Shown: positions 1 through 6,435 of the stretch, one piece after another
How positions within the stretch are numbered: position 1 is the stretch's first letter
Layout of the letters: every line of letters starts with the position of its first letter
Source: Candidatus Zixiibacteriota bacterium
GTDB lineage: Bacteria; Zixibacteria; MSB-5A5; GN15; JAAZOE01
Reading direction: 5' to 3'
Length of the DNA stretch: 10,822 nucleotides
Assembly (NCBI GenBank): GCA_028700875.1
Contig: JAQVRW010000071.1
Span: 1 to 10,822, forward strand
Notes under the pieces: model-generated
Told to the model about the DNA's origin: nothing
Databases searched by the model: none
Seen by the model: only the letters and a program-made list of their open reading frames with translations
Made by a program: the position numbers and the translations under genes

Positions 1-927
1 ATCACTCCGGAAACGGCAATACTCTTGGAACGGACTCTTGGCGTGCCGTCTGGTTTCTGGAATAACCGCCAAAGGCTCTATGACGAATTTGTGGCAAGAA
101 TAGAGGAACAAAAGTACCTACAGACGATTGTGGCGTGGGTCAAACATTTCCCTTATGCATCCATGGTCAAGTTGGGGTGGGTGCCGAAGGCGCCCAAAGA
201 TATGGAGAAATTGGAGCATCTTTTGACCTTTTTCGGTGTTGGCGATCCCAAGGCGTGGGAGGACTATTGGACCGGCATACAGGTAGCATATAGAAAGTCA
301 AGAGCCATCAACACAAATGAATATGCGTTGGCGGCTTGGTTAAGACGGGGCGAACTCGTGTCTCGCGGAATCAATTGTCAACCCTATAATCCGGACAATT
401 TTAAAAACATATTGATGGATATCAGACAATTGACGATTCAACCTCCCCAACTCTTTCGAAAACAGTTGATCGACATATGTGCGTCTGCGGGAGTTGCGGT
501 TGTTTTTGTGCCCGAGTTGCCAAAGACCGCCAGTGGCGCTACTCGTTGGCTCACGCCGGACAAGGCATTGATACAATTGAGCCTTCGGTACAAAACAGAT
601 GATCATTTATGGTTTACGTTTTTTCACGAGGCCGCACACGTGTTGTTCCATCCGAAAAGGGATATCTTCATTCAGGACAAGGAAACCTCGGGCAAATATG
701 AGGATCAGGCAAATTCATTTGCCAAAGATACCTTGATTCCCCACAGGGATTTTCAAGAGTTTGTATCCGGTATGTTGTTTACCAGCGATTCGATTCGTGT
801 ATTTGCCCAGCATATTAAGATTGCTCCTGGCATTGTTGTTGGGCGGCTCCAGAAGGAAGGGTACTTGCCTTGGAACTCGTCATGCAATCATCTCAAACGG
901 AAATTGGAATGGGTCAAAGCGGCTTAG
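1..927 (+). CDS. XRE/HigA-like HTH plus ImmA/IrrE family zinc metallopeptidase (5' end missing)
   Basis: The reading frame is open from base 1, so the gene starts outside the window; the TTG at 25 is not a credible start. The first codons read ITPETAILLERTLGVPSGFW, the end of the helix-turn-helix typical of HigA-like antitoxins. The C-terminal half is an ImmA/IrrE (COG2856) peptidase: the zinc motif HEAAH is encoded at 625-639, followed by an EDQANSFA segment that normally supplies the third zinc ligand. Fusions of this kind are known as antitoxin-like regulators or as peptidases that cleave repressors; a toxin gene may lie upstream of the window, which cannot be checked here. The gene looks more AT-rich than the genes to its right, with many A/T third positions, which suggests horizontal acquisition. 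It converges on purA with 99 bases between them. The family call is firm; the target is unknown. Confidence 0.88.
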   Translation: MTPETAILLERTLGVPSGFWNNRQRLYDEFVARIEEQKYLQTIVAWVKHFPYASMVKLGWVPKAPKDMEKLEHLLTFFGVGDPKAWEDYWTGIQVAYRKSRAINTNEYALAAWLRRGELVSRGINCQPYNPDNFKNILMDIRQLTIQPPQLFRKQLIDICASAGVAVVFVPELPKTASGATRWLTPDKALIQLSLRYKTDDHLWFTFFHEAAHVLFHPKRDIFIQDKETSGKYEDQANSFAKDTLIPHRDFQEFVSGMLFTSDSIRVFAQHIKIAPGIVVGRLQKEGYLPWNSSCNHLKRKLEWVKAA

Positions 928-940
928 GCATAAAGTATGC
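928..940 (+). repeat. Small inverted repeat just after the ImmA/IrrE gene
   Basis: GCATA-AAG-TATGC forms a 5-bp stem directly after the stop codon. No T-run follows within the expected distance, so it is at best a weak terminator. The rest of the 99-base convergent gap up to the purA stop shows no convincing terminator on either strand. Confidence 0.2.
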
Positions 941-1026
941 TTGATAAATAGCCTTATTCATGTACCTGACGCAATGCGCAAGACCGCCACTGCTCATAAT
1001 ATGGGCGAATAGCGACTTATCAGCGT

Positions 1027-2328
1027 CTACACCATCACGGTTTGGTCGCGGGCGGGGCCGGTGGACAGCAACAGCATACCCACGTTCAGCTCCCGGCAGA
1101 TGAATCCCACGAACTCCCGAGCCTTCAGCGGCAATTCTGCGTACGAGGTGATTCCCACCGTCGAACTTTTCCAGCCTTCGAAGCTTCGATAGATCGGCTT
1201 GCAGTCGCCGAGACGACTGATGTCGGTCGGGACATTGTCCAAAACTTTGCCGTCCAGCTCATACCCGGTGGCCGCCTTGATCTCATCGAAATCATCCAGC
1301 ACATCCATCTTGGTGATGGCCACTTTCTCCACGCCGCTGATCCGGCAGGTGTGGCGCAGAAGCACCAGGTCGAGCCATCCGGTCCGCCTCGGCCGTCCGG
1401 TGACAGTGCCGTATTCGCCGCCGCGGTCGCGCAGGATTACGCCGGTGGCATCATTCAACTCGGTCGGGAACGGCCCGGCGCCCACGCGAGTCGTATAGGC
1501 CTTCACTACGCCGACGACCTCATCGATCATGTTCGGCCCGACCCCCAGGCCGGTCAAGGCTCCGCCGACGGTGGTGTTCGATGACGTGCAATAGGGGTAG
1601 GTGCCGAGATCGACATCGAGCATCCCGCCCTGGGCGCCTTCGAATAAGATCACGGCGCCGCCCTTGTGTGCTTCTTCCAGCATGAGCGAGACATCGATCA
1701 TCATCGGGCGGAAAACATCGCGCAACGCGACCAGGTCGGTGTACAGCTTATCGAAATCGACCTTGTCCTTGGCAGGGAGTTTATCCAACAAATATGCTTT
1801 GGTGCGGCGATGAGTTTCGAGTTTGGTTTTCAGGCGGTCATCGACAAACAGGTCGGCTAGACGGACACCGTTGCGGCGGACTTTGTCCTGATAGGCCGGG
1901 CCTATCCCCCGGCCGGTAGTGCCGATGCCGCTGTCGCCGCGCGCGGTTTCCTCCATCTGGTCGATGGCGCAATGGTACGGCAAGACCAGGTTGGTGGCGG
2001 CCGAAACGAACAACCGGTCGGTATAGCTGATGCCGGATTTTTTCAGCATGGTCAGCTCTTCGATGAACACGAACGGGTCCAGCACCACGCCGTTGCCGAT
2101 GACGCAGATTTTCCCCGGGTGCAGTATCCCCGAGGGAATCAGCCGCAGGGCGTACTTGGTCCCGGCCACGACCACGGTATGCCCGGCGTTGTTGCCGCCC
2201 TGGAAACGGGCGACGATATCGGCGTCGCGGGAGAGGAGGTCGACCACCTTCCCCTTGCCCTCATCGCCCCACTGGCATCCGACGATGATCCGGTTTTTTC
2301 TGATCAGCTTGCCGCTTTGCGAATCCAT
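1027..2328 (-). CDS. purA: Adenylosuccinate synthetase
   Basis: The enzyme joins aspartate to IMP using GTP, giving adenylosuccinate, the first committed step from IMP to AMP; it is cytosolic. At 433 residues it has the usual family length. The N-terminal signature GCQWGDEGKGK (residues 17-27) contains the catalytic Asp22, and NNAGHTV carries the catalytic His50. The GTGRGIGPAYQDK and TTVGGALTGLG segments are also typical. The ATG at 2328 is preceded by AGAGGT about six bases upstream, which supports this start. It lies inside the 3' end of the upstream GTPase gene (25-base overlap), so the two are probably co-transcribed and translationally coupled. The N-terminus is about nine residues longer before the GTP loop than in E. 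coli PurA. No clear terminator follows the stop codon. Confidence 0.97.
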   Translation of the reverse strand: MDSQSGKLIRKNRIIVGCQWGDEGKGKVVDLLSRDADIVARFQGGNNAGHTVVVAGTKYALRLIPSGILHPGKICVIGNGVVLDPFVFIEELTMLKKSGISYTDRLFVSAATNLVLPYHCAIDQMEETARGDSGIGTTGRGIGPAYQDKVRRNGVRLADLFVDDRLKTKLETHRRTKAYLLDKLPAKDKVDFDKLYTDLVALRDVFRPMMIDVSLMLEEAHKGGAVILFEGAQGGMLDVDLGTYPYCTSSNTTVGGALTGLGVGPNMIDEVVGVVKAYTTRVGAGPFPTELNDATGVILRDRGGEYGTVTGRPRRTGWLDLVLLRHTCRISGVEKVAITKMDVLDDFDEIKAATGYELDGKVLDNVPTDISRLGDCKPIYRSFEGWKSSTVGITSYAELPLKAREFVGFICRELNVGMLLLSTGPARDQTVMV

Positions 2329-2897
2329 TGCACTACCTCTTTCTTTCCCACGCCGGTCTTGGTCGAAAAGGGAACCAGGTCGCCGCCTTTGCCGCCGCCG
2401 AACATATCGCGACGCAAGGTGGTGACGGCCTTCTCCAATTCATTGCGGGTCAGCTTGTCCGTCTTGGTCATGACCGCCGCGATCGGCAGTTTGCGCGGGG
2501 CAAGCCATTCCAACAGCATCCGATCATCGGCTTGGAAATCCCGCCGGCAATCCACCAGGATGATCAGGCCGCGCAAATACGGACTGTTCATCAAATATCC
2601 CTCGACCAGCCTTCCCCAGGAGTCTTTGACCTTATGCGGAGCCTTGGCATATCCGTATCCCGGAAGGTCCACCAGATAGAAGCGGTCTTCGGCCAAAAAA
2701 AAGTTGAGCGATTGCGTCTTGCCGGGAGTGGACGACACGCGGGCGATTGCCTTGCCCTCGGTGATGGCGTTGATCAGGCTCGATTTGCCGACGTTGGATC
2801 GTCCCGCGATCGCAACCGCCGGGCGACGGTCGGTCGGAGCCTTGGTGTAGTCGAGAACAGACATGACAAAGCGCGCGGAAATCAAACCGCTACCCAT
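2304..2897 (-). CDS. engB: Ribosome-biogenesis GTPase EngB/YsxC (YihA)
   Basis: This is a small TrmE/Era-type GTPase, a family needed for late assembly of the 50S ribosomal subunit. All GTP-binding motifs are visible in order: G1 GRSNVGKSS (residues 32-40), G2 threonine in STPGKTQ (56-62), G3 DLPGYGYA (77-84), G4 TKTD (144-147) and a G5-like FSTKTG near the C-terminus. The length of 197 residues is normal. The ATG at 2897 has GGAGG about ten bases upstream; an internal ATG at codon 12 is a less likely start because SARFVMS aligns with the family's usual N-terminal strand. It overlaps purA downstream, and is separated from lon by 78 bases that hold a weak terminator hairpin. No convincing promoter of its own was seen, so it may depend on read-through from lon or on a weak promoter in that gap. 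Confidence 0.96.
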   Translation of the reverse strand: MGSGLISARFVMSVLDYTKAPTDRRPAVAIAGRSNVGKSSLINAITEGKAIARVSSTPGKTQSLNFFLAEDRFYLVDLPGYGYAKAPHKVKDSWGRLVEGYLMNSPYLRGLIILVDCRRDFQADDRMLLEWLAPRKLPIAAVMTKTDKLTRNELEKAVTTLRRDMFGGGKGGDLVPFSTKTGVGKKEVVQWIRKAAS

Positions 2898-2945
2898 CGG
2901 TCCGTCGCCTCCATTTCCATCCTGGATAAAGCCGGGTAAAACTAT

Positions 2946-2965
2946 GCACCGCCGGAGGGCGGCGC
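2946..2965 (-). terminator. Weak hairpin terminator after lon
   Basis: An 8-bp stem (GCACCGCC against GGCGGCGC, loop of four) lies 10 bases past the lon stop. In minus-strand RNA the one imperfect position is a G-U wobble, while in plus-strand RNA it would be an A-C mismatch, so the structure favours the lon transcript. The following T-tract (ATAGTTTTA) is short and offset, so termination is probably partial and some lon transcription could reach engB and purA. Confidence 0.42.
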
Positions 2966-2975
2966 AAGGATTTTT

Positions 2976-5393
2976 CTAATGCCTTCGCCGGGCGACCGGT
3001 TTTCTTTTCACGGCCACCATCGGGGACTTTCGCCGGGTGGCCCGATAGAATCCGGTCCCGAAGACGATCCCCAGCGCTTCTTCGACTTTCTTGACCAAAC
3101 GAATGTTCAATCCCTCAAGCAATTCTTCGGGCAGTTCCGTGATGTCTTTGTTGTTCTTGTATGGGACGATGATTTCCTTCAATCCCGAACGCTTGGCGGC
3201 CAACAGCTTCTCGTTCAATCCCCCCACCGGGAGCATGTCGCCGGTCAGGGAGATTTCTCCGGTCATAGCCAATTTGGTCGAAACCGGACGGCCGGTCAAG
3301 GCCGATACCATGGCCGAAACCATTGTGACCCCGGCCGAGGGACCTTCCTTGGGAACGGCACCTTCGGGGATATGAATATGAATCTCGGTATTGGCAATCT
3401 TCTTCAGGTCCAGATTCATCTGGTCGGCGTGAGCCCGAATCCAGGTTAACCCGGCCGTGGCCGATTCCTGCATAACCTCGCCGATCTTGCCGGTGATGGT
3501 CAGTTTGTGCTGGCCGGGTACGAGCGATACCTCGACCGGCAGGATTTCGCCGCCGGTTTCGGTCCACGCCAACCCCACGACATACCCCGGTTCGGCGGTT
3601 TCCGGCACATCGGCATACAGGTAGGCCGGCGGGCCGATCAACTTGGGGATATTGTTCGGTTTGAGCAGATAGGACCGATATTTCTTCCGCGTGACTTCTT
3701 TCACCGCGATCTTCCGGAATACCGAGGTCAATTTCCGTTCCAGTTCACGAACCCCTGATTCGCGCGTATAATCCCGGATGAGATGAGTCAGCGCCTGATC
3801 GGTCAGTTCAATCTTGATCTTTTCGATCCCCAACTCCTTGCGTATTTTCGGGATCAAAAATCTCCGGGCGATATGTGCTTTTTCGAATTCCAGATACCCC
3901 GGCAGGCGGATGATCTCCATCCGGTCCTGCAGCGGGATGGGGATATCGTGCAGGATATTGGCCGTGGTCAGGAACAACACCTCGGAGAGGTCGAAATCGA
4001 GTTCCAGGTAGTTGTCGGAGAAGGTGAAATTCTGCTCCGGGTCTAGCACTTCCAGGAGCGCCGCGGCCGGGTCGCCCCGGAAATCGGCGCCGATCTTGTC
4101 CACCTCATCGAGCAGGAACACCGGGTTGGCCGATCCCGCCCGTTTGATCGACTGGATGATCCGTCCCGGCAGGGAGCCGATATACGTTCGACGGTGCCCG
4201 CGGATTTCGGCCTCATCATGAACCCCGCCCAGCGACATGCGCACGAATTTCCGATCCAGGGCACGGGCGACCGATTTTCCCAGCGAGGTCTTACCCACTC
4301 CCGGCGGGCCGACCAGGCACAGAATCGGACCCCGCACCTTGCCGGCCATCTTCAGCACGGCCAGATGTTCGATGATCCGTTTCTTCGGTTTTTCCAATCC
4401 GTAATGATCGTCGTCGAGAATCTTCTGGACCTCGTTGAAATCGGTCCGATCCTGGGTCTTTTTCCCCCAGGGAAGGGATAGTATCCATTCGACATACCCG
4501 CGGACGACCGCCGATTCCGCCGAATACGGATGCATCTTGCCCAGTTTCTTGAGTTCTTCCTCCACGCGAAGCCGGACCGGTTCCGGCGGCGCCAGTTCCT
4601 CCAGCCGGGTATGAAGCTCATCCATATCCCCGGCCGTTTCATCGTATTGCCCCAGCTCTTCCTTGATCGCCTTGAGTTGCTGTTGAAGGTAATACTCCCG
4701 CTGACTGCGGGAAAGCGATTCGCGGACGCTGCCGTCGATTCGCTGTTCGATCTTGAGGATTTCGATTTCGGCCGAAAGAAGGTCGATAAGGGAAAACAAC
4801 TGGTTTTTGACCGTGCTAGTCTCCAGGACAGTCTGTTTCTGTTCGTTTTTCTGAAGCAGATTGGCCGCCACGGTATCGGCCAGCCGGCGGTTGTCGTTGA
4901 TGGCCGCCAACTGCCCGACGATCTCGTTCGGGATCCGGCGGTTGAGATAGACGTAGTCGGAAAACAGGTCCATCACCCGCCGGGCCAGAGCCTCGGTCTC
5001 CGGATCGGTCGATTCCCGCTCATCCTCGATGACCTTGATACGGGCGACCATATAACCGATCTGCTGATCCAGGCTCTTGATCTTCGCCCGCAAGAGTCCT
5101 TCCACCAAAACCTTGAGCGTCCCGTTGGGCATCTTCATCACTTGCACGACCCGGGCCACCACGCCGATATGATAGAGGTCACTCTGTTTGGGATTGTCTA
5201 CGGTCGGATTCCTTTGGGCCACCAGGAAGACCAGTTTGTCCTGGACCATCGCCTCCTGCAGGGCGCTGATAGACATCGGGCGGCCGATGAGCAGGGGGTA
5301 GATCATATATGGAAAAACGACCACGTCCCGCAGCGGCAAAAGCGGCAATTGGGAGCGGACCTCGATCGTTTCGTTGTCGTGCCGATATTGCAT
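2976..5393 (-). CDS. lon: ATP-dependent Lon protease
   Basis: Lon is a cytosolic hexameric AAA+ serine protease that degrades misfolded and regulatory proteins. The 805 residues show the full order of LonA: an N-terminal substrate-binding domain (about 10-205), a coiled-coil linker with the YYLQQQLKAIKEELG stretch, the AAA+ module with Walker A GPPGVGKT (362-369) and Walker B VFLLDE (425-430), and the C-terminal peptidase with Ser686 in GPSAG and Lys729 in GGLNEK, 43 residues apart as in E. coli Lon. Nothing essential is missing. The C-terminus ends in a short basic tail rich in Arg and Lys. The ATG at 5393 has AAGGAA about seven bases upstream. The gene diverges from the lysine tRNAs; its upstream region has no CIRCE element but has a cluster of CCGGTT/AACCGG boxes (separate entry). 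Confidence 0.98.
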   Translation of the reverse strand: MQYRHDNETIEVRSQLPLLPLRDVVVFPYMIYPLLIGRPMSISALQEAMVQDKLVFLVAQRNPTVDNPKQSDLYHIGVVARVVQVMKMPNGTLKVLVEGLLRAKIKSLDQQIGYMVARIKVIEDERESTDPETEALARRVMDLFSDYVYLNRRIPNEIVGQLAAINDNRRLADTVAANLLQKNEQKQTVLETSTVKNQLFSLIDLLSAEIEILKIEQRIDGSVRESLSRSQREYYLQQQLKAIKEELGQYDETAGDMDELHTRLEELAPPEPVRLRVEEELKKLGKMHPYSAESAVVRGYVEWILSLPWGKKTQDRTDFNEVQKILDDDHYGLEKPKKRIIEHLAVLKMAGKVRGPILCLVGPPGVGKTSLGKSVARALDRKFVRMSLGGVHDEAEIRGHRRTYIGSLPGRIIQSIKRAGSANPVFLLDEVDKIGADFRGDPAAALLEVLDPEQNFTFSDNYLELDFDLSEVLFLTTANILHDIPIPLQDRMEIIRLPGYLEFEKAHIARRFLIPKIRKELGIEKIKIELTDQALTHLIRDYTRESGVRELERKLTSVFRKIAVKEVTRKKYRSYLLKPNNIPKLIGPPAYLYADVPETAEPGYVVGLAWTETGGEILPVEVSLVPGQHKLTITGKIGEVMQESATAGLTWIRAHADQMNLDLKKIANTEIHIHIPEGAVPKEGPSAGVTMVSAMVSALTGRPVSTKLAMTGEISLTGDMLPVGGLNEKLLAAKRSGLKEIIVPYKNNKDITELPEELLEGLNIRLVKKVEEALGIVFGTGFYRATRRKSPMVAVKRKPVARRRH

Positions 5394-5413
5394 AGTTCGT
5401 TTCCTTCCCGTTA

Positions 5414-5480
5414 CCGGTTCAATAAGGCGTCTCTTTTCCCAAAAATCAAGCCGGTTTGGAGAGAACCGGCGGCGAACCGG
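5414..5480. repeat. Cluster of CCGGTT/AACCGG boxes in the lon upstream region
   Basis: CCGGTT occurs at 5414-5419 and 5451-5456, and its complement AACCGG at 5464-5469 and 5475-5480. The middle pair forms an inverted repeat with 7-bp arms (GCCGGTT, 5450-5456; AACCGGC, 5464-5470) and a 7-base spacer. The last two AACCGG boxes start 11 bases apart, close to one helical turn. All four lie within 90 bases of the lon start codon. They could be an operator cluster or an mRNA leader hairpin. A convincing minus-strand -35/-10 pair was not found; a TATATT at about 5484-5489 on the minus strand is the best -10 but lacks a matching -35. Confidence 0.35.
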
Positions 5481-5554
5481 GAAAATATATCGAGTTCCCT
5501 GCTATAACTGGCGGAGGGATATATCGGTTTCATGAGGGGCCGGGCAAAAACCTG

Positions 5555-5582
5555 TTGACATTCGGTCGGCCAGGGTTATATT
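5555..5582 (+). promoter_or_regulatory. Promoter of the tRNA-Lys pair
   Basis: A perfect -35 TTGACA (5555-5560) and a TATATT -10 (5577-5582) are separated by 16 bases. The expected start of transcription is near 5589, leaving a leader of about 18 bases before the first tRNA. Strong consensus boxes fit a stable-RNA promoter. The bases GGGT precede the -10, as in two other promoters of this window. Confidence 0.8.
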
Positions 5583-5606
5583 GGGTCGCTTGAAAAGGTA
5601 CCTGCT

Positions 5607-5678
5607 GGGGGTGTAGCTCAGTGGTAGAGCATCTGCCTTTTAAGCAGGTGGTCGATGGTTCGATCCCATCCACCCTCA
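5607..5678 (+). tRNA. tRNA-Lys, anticodon UUU
   Basis: The 72-base gene folds as a full cloverleaf: acceptor GGGGGTG with CACCCTC (one G-U), D-arm GCTC...GAGC, anticodon arm TCTGC-CTTTTAA-GCAGG, 5-base variable loop, and T-arm GATGG-TTCGATC-CCATC, with discriminator A at 5678. The loop places TTT at positions 34-36, so it reads AAA and AAG lysine codons. The CCA end is not encoded and must be added by a nucleotidyltransferase. Confidence 0.95.
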
Positions 5679-5691
5679 TAGAGACATAAAT

Positions 5692-5764
5692 GCGCCATTA
5701 GCTCAGTCGGTAGAGCAGTTGACTCTTAATCAATTGGTCCGGGGTTCGAGTCCCTGATGGCGCA
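5692..5764 (+). tRNA. tRNA-Lys, anticodon CUU
   Basis: This 73-base cloverleaf has acceptor GCGCCAT with ATGGCGC, D-arm GCTC...GAGC, anticodon arm GTTGA-CTCTTAA-TCAAT, and T-arm CGGGG-TTCGAGT-CCCTG, with discriminator A at 5764. The anticodon is CTT, specific for AAG. It follows the first tRNA after 13 bases with no promoter between, so both come from one transcript. CCA is not encoded. Confidence 0.94.
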
Positions 5765-5770
5765 TTTTTT
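5757..5770 (+). terminator. T-run directly after the second tRNA
   Basis: Six T residues (5765-5770) follow the discriminator base directly, so the GC-rich acceptor stem of tRNA-Lys(CUU) plus the T-run could act as an intrinsic terminator for the tRNA operon. There is no separate hairpin followed by T residues. A GC-rich inverted repeat further on (CCGACC at 5815-5820, GGTCGG at 5827-5832) lacks a T-tract. Confidence 0.4.
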
Positions 5771-5919
5771 CTTGCCCGCCGCGATCTTCTTTCTCGTCTT
5801 TTTATAGATATCATCCGACCCCGCGCGGTCGGGGTGTGTGCATCGGGGAAACCGCCCCACGACCGGCCGCACCCGGCCGACAGTCGCCGATTGGGGATCA
5901 GGGCGACCTCAAATAACGT

Positions 5920-5948
5920 TTGACAATAGAGTCAATCATGGGTATATT
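5920..5948 (+). promoter_or_regulatory. Promoter of the exported-protein/TPR-activator operon, with inverted repeat on the -35
   Basis: TTGACA (5920-5925) and TATATT (5943-5948) are separated by the ideal 17 bases, giving a predicted start near 5955. It is a housekeeping-type promoter, not a sigma-54 one, so the sigma-54 activator in this operon probably acts elsewhere. The -35 is part of a dyad, TTGAC-aataga-GTCAA (5920-5935), which could be an operator for a dimeric regulator. GGG directly precedes the -10. Confidence 0.8.
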
Positions 5949-5952
5949 TAAT

Positions 5953-5981
5953 CGTGAGAAGCTGCATTTATCAGCTTACGC
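5953..5981 (+). promoter_or_regulatory. Stem-loop near the 5' end of the operon transcript
   Basis: AAGCTG (5959-5964) pairs with CAGCTT (5972-5977) around a 7-base loop, and outer GTG/CAC pairs extend it past a 3-by-3 internal loop. It lies at the predicted 5' end of the mRNA, where such structures can protect against RNA decay. A functional role is inferred only. Confidence 0.4.
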
Positions 5982-6042
5982 ACCCATTCCCCCACCTCCC
6001 TCGCCCTTACAGGAAAATAAGTCTATGTACAAATAGGAATCA

Positions 6043-6059
6043 CACTCTAAGGAGGAGTG
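6043..6059 (+). promoter_or_regulatory. Shine-Dalgarno displayed in a hairpin loop (CsrA-like site)
   Basis: CACTC (6043-6047) pairs perfectly with GAGTG (6055-6059), and the 7-base loop TAAGGAG contains most of the ribosome binding site of the exported-protein gene, nine bases before its ATG. An AAGGA core in the loop of a short hairpin over a Shine-Dalgarno is the known pattern of CsrA/RsmA targets; further GGA triplets occur at 6012-6014 and 6036-6038. No csrA gene is visible in the window, so the regulator is inference. Confidence 0.45.
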
Positions 6060-6064
6060 CAGTT

Positions 6065-6433
6065 ATGCGGTTTAAAGTGTTTGCTTTGGGCCTGACGACC
6101 ATACTCATCGTGGTTGTCGGCATCCCGGCTGTCGCCAACGACGGCAGGATCCCCCCGATTATCGATCCGTCTCTCAGCGAACATCCCTGGGGCGGCGATC
6201 AGGTTAACCCCGGCGGCGACGGGCAGGGACCGTTACTGGGCGGTGACCATCCTATTCTCGGGAACTTTAATTTCTTCAGCCGTCTGGCTTTGTCCTATGC
6301 CTGGACGACCGTTAAACAACAGCTGCTCACCTCGACTCGTGATAACACTACGGTCTTGAGCCCCGCTCCGAACGGGACATCGGTCCGTCGGTCAACGGTT
6401 AAACCATACACCAGACAAGCGAGGAACCGGTAA
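6065..6433 (+). CDS. Small exported protein of unknown family
   Basis: I do not recognise the family. The 122-residue precursor has a clear type I signal peptide: Lys4 after MRF, a hydrophobic core (about 5-20) and a likely cleavage after AVA at residue 24, leaving a mature chain of about 98 residues. The mature N-terminal part is Gly/Asp/Pro-rich with three GGD triplets (residues 43-45, 50-52, 59-61) in HPWGGDQ, NPGGDGQ and LLGGDHP, followed by an aromatic-rich possible helix (about 67-88) and a basic, disordered-looking tail. There is no cysteine. The ATG at 6065 is chosen because it starts the signal peptide and follows AAGGAGG by nine bases; the upstream in-frame ATG at 5954 has neither. 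The stop lies two bases before the next start, so the gene is co-translated with the TPR regulator. It could be a signal, a sensed envelope component or a structural protein. Confidence 0.78.
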   Translation: MRFKVFALGLTTILIVVVGIPAVANDGRIPPIIDPSLSEHPWGGDQVNPGGDGQGPLLGGDHPILGNFNFFSRLALSYAWTTVKQQLLTSTRDNTTVLSPAPNGTSVRRSTVKPYTRQARNR

Positions 6434-6435
6434 CA

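Larger units (their letters stand above)
5765..6064 (+). other. Intergenic region and leader of the exported-protein operon
   Basis: No gene is seen in these 300 bases. In order they hold the tRNA T-run, a GC-rich inverted repeat at 5815-5832, GC-rich sequence without recognised signals up to about 5910, a strong promoter at 5920-5948, and a transcribed leader of about 110 bases with a 5' stem-loop and a hairpin around the ribosome binding site. The in-frame ATG at 5954 lies at the predicted transcription start without a Shine-Dalgarno and is not taken as the gene start. Confidence 0.6.

Noticed and set aside
4530..5507. A 325-codon plus-strand open frame opposite lon
   Set aside because: The minus strand encodes a full-length Lon; the plus-strand frame has no domain and no ribosome binding site.
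5815..5832. GC-rich hairpin CCGACC/GGTCGG as terminator of the tRNA operon
   Set aside because: No T-run follows it and it lies 50 bases after the tRNA; the T-run at 5765-5770 is the better candidate.
5954..6064. An N-terminal extension of the exported protein starting at 5954
   Set aside because: The ATG sits at the predicted transcription start without a Shine-Dalgarno, and the extension would bury the signal peptide; ATG 6065 has both a binding site and a proper signal peptide.
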